From the NCBI GenBank assembly GCA_900539775.1, contig UQDL01000004.1:62001-126000 (forward strand): a DNA stretch of 64,000 nt. The letters are read 5' to 3'. The stretch comes from an uncultured Anaerotruncus sp. GTDB lineage: Bacteria > Bacillota > Clostridia > Oscillospirales > Acutalibacteraceae. Positions 61,456-64,000 of this stretch are shown piece after piece (the stretch's first letter is position 1; each line of letters starts with the position of its first letter). A program made the translations under genes and the position numbers. The notes below the pieces were generated by a model. The model was not told the DNA's origin and did not search any database. It saw only the letters and a program-made list of their open reading frames with translations.

Positions 61456-62457
61456 TCACACCTCCAAAAGCACGGCGTGTGCCACGGACGGAATTGTGCT
61501 GCCCTGTTTGCTTGAAGTGGCAGACATCAAAGCGCCTGTGGCAACGAAAAGCACTTTTTTCAGCCTGCCCGCATGCATTTCTTTAAGGATATGCGAGCAC
61601 AGCACCGAACCTGAACAGCCGCAGCCCGAGCCGCCGCTGTTAACATCTTGTTTTTTTAAATCATAAATCATCAAGCCGCAATCATTATGAAACGGGCGCA
61701 AATCAATGCCGTGCTCTTTTTCAAACAGCTCATAAAACAGCTGAGAGCCGGTGCTGCCCAAATCACCTGTTAAAATCAAATCATAATCCGAAGGTGAAGT
61801 GCCGGAATCGCACAAAAAATCAAAGATCGTTTTTTCTGCCGCCGGTGCCATTGCGGCACCCATATTATTGGCATCCGTTATGCCGAGATCGCAAATTGTG
61901 CCCACCGAAACAGCAGGAATTTTCACGCCGCTTCCGCTGCTTTTGATAACGGCGCAGCCCGCGCCCGTTACCGTCCACTGCGCAGACGGCGGACGCTGAC
62001 CGCCATATTCAAGCGGATAGCGAAACTGCCGCTCGCTGGAGCAAAAATGGCTTGATGTGCCAGCCAGCACACACGACGCGCCGCCATCTGCAAGCATTGA
62101 GCCTACGGCAAGCGACAGCGCCATGGTGGAGCAAGCGCCGTACATTCCTATGCAGGGAATTTGCAAATCCTTAACGGCGAACGAGCTGCCGATGCATTGA
62201 TTAAGCAAATCGCCGCAAAGAATAAAATCAACATCCCCTGCCGCCGTGCCCGAATTTGAAAGAGCCCTTACTGCGGCATCATGCAGCATTGCGGATTCGG
62301 CAAGTTCAAACGAATCCATGCCCATAGTTGTATCTTCAAACACGGCATCAAAATCACCCGCAAGCGGACCCTCGCCTTCTTTTTTGCCGCAAACACCCGC
62401 AGAGCCGATTATAACCGGCGGATTATCGAAAAAAGCCGTTTTCCCTTTTATTTTCAC
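61456..62457 (-). CDS. spoVAD: Stage V sporulation protein AD
   Basis: From the GTG at 62457 (AGAGGTG site 6 bases upstream) the protein has 333 residues, close to B. subtilis SpoVAD. It has a thiolase-like fold with no thiolase active site and the family blocks GKTAFFDNPPVIIGSAGVCGKKEGEGPLAGDFD, DTTMGMDSFELAES, CIGMYGACSTMALSLAVGSMLADGG, SSHFCSSERQFRYPLEYGGQRPPSAQWTVTGAGCAVI and GSGCGCSGSVLCSHIL. In B. subtilis SpoVAD binds dipicolinic acid and takes part in its uptake into the forespore. The usual partners spoVAC and spoVAE are not next to it; a 54-residue membrane protein follows instead. Confidence 0.93.
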   Translation of the reverse strand: MKIKGKTAFFDNPPVIIGSAGVCGKKEGEGPLAGDFDAVFEDTTMGMDSFELAESAMLHDAAVRALSNSGTAAGDVDFILCGDLLNQCIGSSFAVKDLQIPCIGMYGACSTMALSLAVGSMLADGGASCVLAGTSSHFCSSERQFRYPLEYGGQRPPSAQWTVTGAGCAVIKSSGSGVKIPAVSVGTICDLGITDANNMGAAMAPAAEKTIFDFLCDSGTSPSDYDLILTGDLGSTGSQLFYELFEKEHGIDLRPFHNDCGLMIYDLKKQDVNSGGSGCGCSGSVLCSHILKEMHAGRLKKVLFVATGALMSATSSKQGSTIPSVAHAVLLEV

Positions 62458-62501
62458 AAAAAACACCTCTAAAATATTTTGCCCCAAAGCATTTTAAATA
62501 T

Positions 62502-62534
62502 AAAAAAACCGCAGCCAAACGACTGCGGTTTTAA
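62502..62534 (-). terminator. Intrinsic terminator of the small Xre regulator gene
   Basis: AAAACCGCAG/CTGCGGTTTT stem with an 8-base loop, followed by T-rich sequence on the minus strand. Confidence 0.85.
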
Positions 62535-62587
62535 TATACATATTTTATTTTTGCTTGATTAAAGAAATGCTTTTACCTGATTTTTTA

Positions 62588-62791
62588 TCAATCATCGGTG
62601 ATTTTAAGCAAATCATTCGGCGTGCAACAAAGCAGCTGGCACATCGCCTCTATATTTTCATACTTAATTGATTTAGTTTCATTATTTATCATTTTATTAA
62701 AATTTTGATAGCTCATATCAAGCTGCTTATAAAGCCAATATTTTGTTTTGCCTTGCTTTTTAAGCAATTCAAGTGCATTAAGCCTAATCAC
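62588..62791 (-). CDS. Small Xre-family regulator
   Basis: The 67-residue protein is a single helix-turn-helix: LELLKKQGKTKYWLYKQLDMSYQNFNKMINNETKSIKYENIEAMCQLLCCTPNDLLKI. It begins with GTG behind GGGGTG. It is divergent from an ABC transporter gene, with an ATTATCTAA palindrome in the 165 bases between, so it may control the transporter and itself. It is similar in size but not in sequence to the regulator at 56790. Confidence 0.9.
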   Translation of the reverse strand: MIRLNALELLKKQGKTKYWLYKQLDMSYQNFNKMINNETKSIKYENIEAMCQLLCCTPNDLLKITDD

Positions 62792-62805
62792 TATATCACC
62801 CCTAC

Positions 62806-62832
62806 ATTATCTAATGTTATAGTTAGATAATA
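62806..62832. promoter_or_regulatory. Operator-like palindrome between regulator and transporter
   Basis: ATTATCTAA and TTAGATAAT form a perfect 9+9 inverted repeat with a 9-base spacer, 15 bases upstream of the regulator start and 16 bases before the transporter's -35 box. Confidence 0.65.
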
Positions 62833-62847
62833 AAACATTGGCATTCT

Positions 62848-62876
62848 TGACATATAGATTATTGCGTTATATAATG
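62848..62876 (+). promoter_or_regulatory. Promoter of the ABC transporter gene
   Basis: TTGACA (62848-62853), 17-base spacer, TATAAT (62871-62876), matching consensus at all twelve positions. Confidence 0.88.
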
Positions 62877-62956
62877 CAAACATAGGGTATCATACTTGAA
62901 AATCATCCGCAGCGCCATATCAACTGTTTAAAGCAGATTTTAAAAAGGGGAAAAAT

Positions 62957-64000
62957 ATGAAATCAAACTTGAAATACATGCTGAAAAACTGGATTACATG
63001 GGATAAAAAAAGCCTGATATATTTCTTTATTCGTGTGCCGGCACTCGTGTTTCAGCCGATTATAACAGCTTATATACCCAAAGCGATGATAGACTGCATA
63101 ACCGAGGGTGTAACCGTTGGCAGACTCACACTTGTTGTGGGACTGCTCAGCGTGCTGCTTGTGCTGACCACATGGTTTGCGCCGTTTATGCAGGAGCTTT
63201 TAAACGGCAGTGCACGCATTATCCGTATGCGTTATGCCGTGCTTGCATTTCGGAAAAATCTTTATACAGATTACAAAAATATTGAAAGCCCACACGGCAG
63301 AGAAAAAAATAAAAGGGCTATGGAATTTTATCGCAGTTATTATTCCGGTTCTTCGGATTTTCTTGATTCTTGCAATCAATTTTGCGTTTGCATAGTGGGC
63401 ATTATTACATCGCTTGCACTGATTTACAAAATCAATATGATAATGATTTTGATTATTCTTGCCACCTGTGTTTGCGAGTTTTTTCTTTTAAAATTCTTAA
63501 ATAAAAAGGAAAAGAAAACAAAAAACGAACGAAGCAAAATATTTGTTCGCTTTGATTATTACTATAACCTTTGCCGTGATTTTTCAGCCGCAAAGGATAT
63601 TAGGCTTTACGGCTTTACCGATTATTTTATGCTTGCTGTTGCAAAAATAATATATGAATTAGAGGCGGTTAATCAAAAATTTGCACGCCAAAACATCAAG
63701 GTAGGCGGCACAAGGGCGCTCCTTAATCTCTTGCGTGAACTTGTTGCATATGTTTATCTTACATATCTTGTGTGCAGTAGCAGGCTTTCCGTTTCCGATT
63801 TTATTTTCTATTTCGGCATAATAACCGGCTTTTCTAATTGGATAATGAACGCTGTGTATCAATATTCAAATCTTGAACGATGCTGCAACGACTGCGCCGC
63901 TTTTCGTGAATTTGCGGAGAGCACGGACGAAAATGATAATAAACCCGATATTGATTTTAAAGGTATTGAGTCTATTGAGTTTCAGAATGTTTCATTTAAA
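62957..64000 (+). CDS. ABC transporter, permease plus start of ATPase domain (partial at window end)
   Basis: An ATG at 62957 with AAAGGGG 7-10 bases upstream opens a frame that runs 348 codons to the window edge without a stop. The protein has six membrane helices in the exporter (ABC_membrane) arrangement, starting MKSNLKYMLKNWITWDKKSLIYFFIRVPALVFQPIITAYIP. Coupling-helix-like residues are near SAAKDIRLYGF. It ends with ESIEFQNVSFK, the first strand of a nucleotide-binding domain. It is therefore a half-size or homodimeric exporter like those of antibiotic-resistance or peptide systems. Regulated by the divergent Xre protein, by inference. Confidence 0.88.
   Translation, partial: MKSNLKYMLKNWITWDKKSLIYFFIRVPALVFQPIITAYIPKAMIDCITEGVTVGRLTLVVGLLSVLLVLTTWFAPFMQELLNGSARIIRMRYAVLAFRKNLYTDYKNIESPHGREKNKRAMEFYRSYYSGSSDFLDSCNQFCVCIVGIITSLALIYKINMIMILIILATCVCEFFLLKFLNKKEKKTKNERSKIFVRFDYYYNLCRDFSAAKDIRLYGFTDYFMLAVAKIIYELEAVNQKFARQNIKVGGTRALLNLLRELVAYVYLTYLVCSSRLSVSDFIFYFGIITGFSNWIMNAVYQYSNLERCCNDCAAFREFAESTDENDNKPDIDFKGIESIEFQNVSFK

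Noticed and set aside
61456..62457. Ketoacyl synthase or thiolase of lipid metabolism
   Set aside because: The fold is thiolase-like, but catalytic motifs are missing and the SpoVAD-specific blocks fit throughout.
1..64000. CRISPR arrays, rRNA, tmRNA, integrases or large direct repeats
   Set aside because: I looked for regularly spaced repeats, conserved rRNA segments and transposase or integrase motifs and saw none.

Overview
The window reads as a chromosomal stretch from an anaerobic, probably gut-associated, spore-forming Clostridia (Oscillospirales/Lachnospirales-like). The grounds are a low-to-moderate GC content, sporulation genes (a spo0A homologue and spoVAD), a complete acetyl-CoA-to-butyryl-CoA operon, an Rnf complex, ethanolamine ammonia-lyase genes and several families common in Clostridia (DUF3048, DUF1846, DUF2975/Xre/DUF4153, NusG-domain-II). 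I see no insertion sequence, phage, CRISPR array or rRNA operon. There is one tRNA gene, tRNA-Pro(UGG).

Layout. 1-0.3 kb: tail of dnaJ. 0.4-7.9 kb: a DUF5662 gene, a minimal eutA-eutB-eutC cluster with no microcompartment genes, a metallophosphoesterase/GtrA pair and a DUF3048 membrane protein. 8.0-9.7 kb: an unrecognised gene, a small ORF whose ribosome-binding site lies in a terminator-like hairpin, and an S4-domain protein. 9.7-15.9 kb: thl-crt-hbd-bcd-etfB-etfA on the minus strand behind a strong promoter. 16-19.1 kb: a membrane-anchored hypothetical and a ClC H+/Cl- exchanger. 19.2-19.9 kb: a Spo0A-like regulator whose receiver domain has lost its phospho-acceptor Asp (Glu55 instead). 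20.2-36.5 kb: a cell-surface polysaccharide locus with an initiating phosphosugar transferase, glycosyltransferases, an EpsG-like polymerase, a flippase, a CDP-glycerol-type transferase and, unusually, an aldo/keto reductase plus a split transketolase. One strong promoter near 36.5 kb can drive the 13 minus-strand genes; three glycosyltransferases lie convergently on the plus strand.

36.7-44.2 kb: rnfCDGEAB followed by apbE, a NusG-domain-II protein, a Gx-transporter-like membrane protein and a gamma-carbonic-anhydrase-like protein. 44.4-48.9 kb: a lipoprotein, a HAD phosphatase fused to DUF523, a NERD protein, a small HMA metal-binding protein behind a promoter with tandem GTTAG-N6-CTAAC palindromes, and a surface protein. 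49.2-54.8 kb: tRNA-Pro, a DUF1846 protein, pyrG, a MATE exporter and a cupin. 54.8-57.5 kb: a DUF2975/Xre/DUF4153 membrane trio. 57.7-61.2 kb: a dGTPase-like HD hydrolase with an unclear start, RadC and an NSS transporter. 61.3-64 kb: spoVAD coupled to an unlisted 54-residue membrane protein, then a small Xre regulator divergent from an ABC transporter that runs off the end.

How the parts fit. The Bcd/EtfAB module of the butyrate operon can produce reduced ferredoxin by electron bifurcation, and Rnf can oxidise that ferredoxin with NAD+ while pumping ions. ApbE beside rnf can attach the covalent FMN of RnfD and RnfG. The most unusual items are the phosphorylation-defective Spo0A homologue, the spoVAD/small-membrane-protein pair, the transketolase-bearing polysaccharide locus, the rnf-apbE-NusGII-Gx cluster and the HAD-DUF523 fusion. 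All calls come from reading the sequence and from recalled family knowledge; no database search was run.
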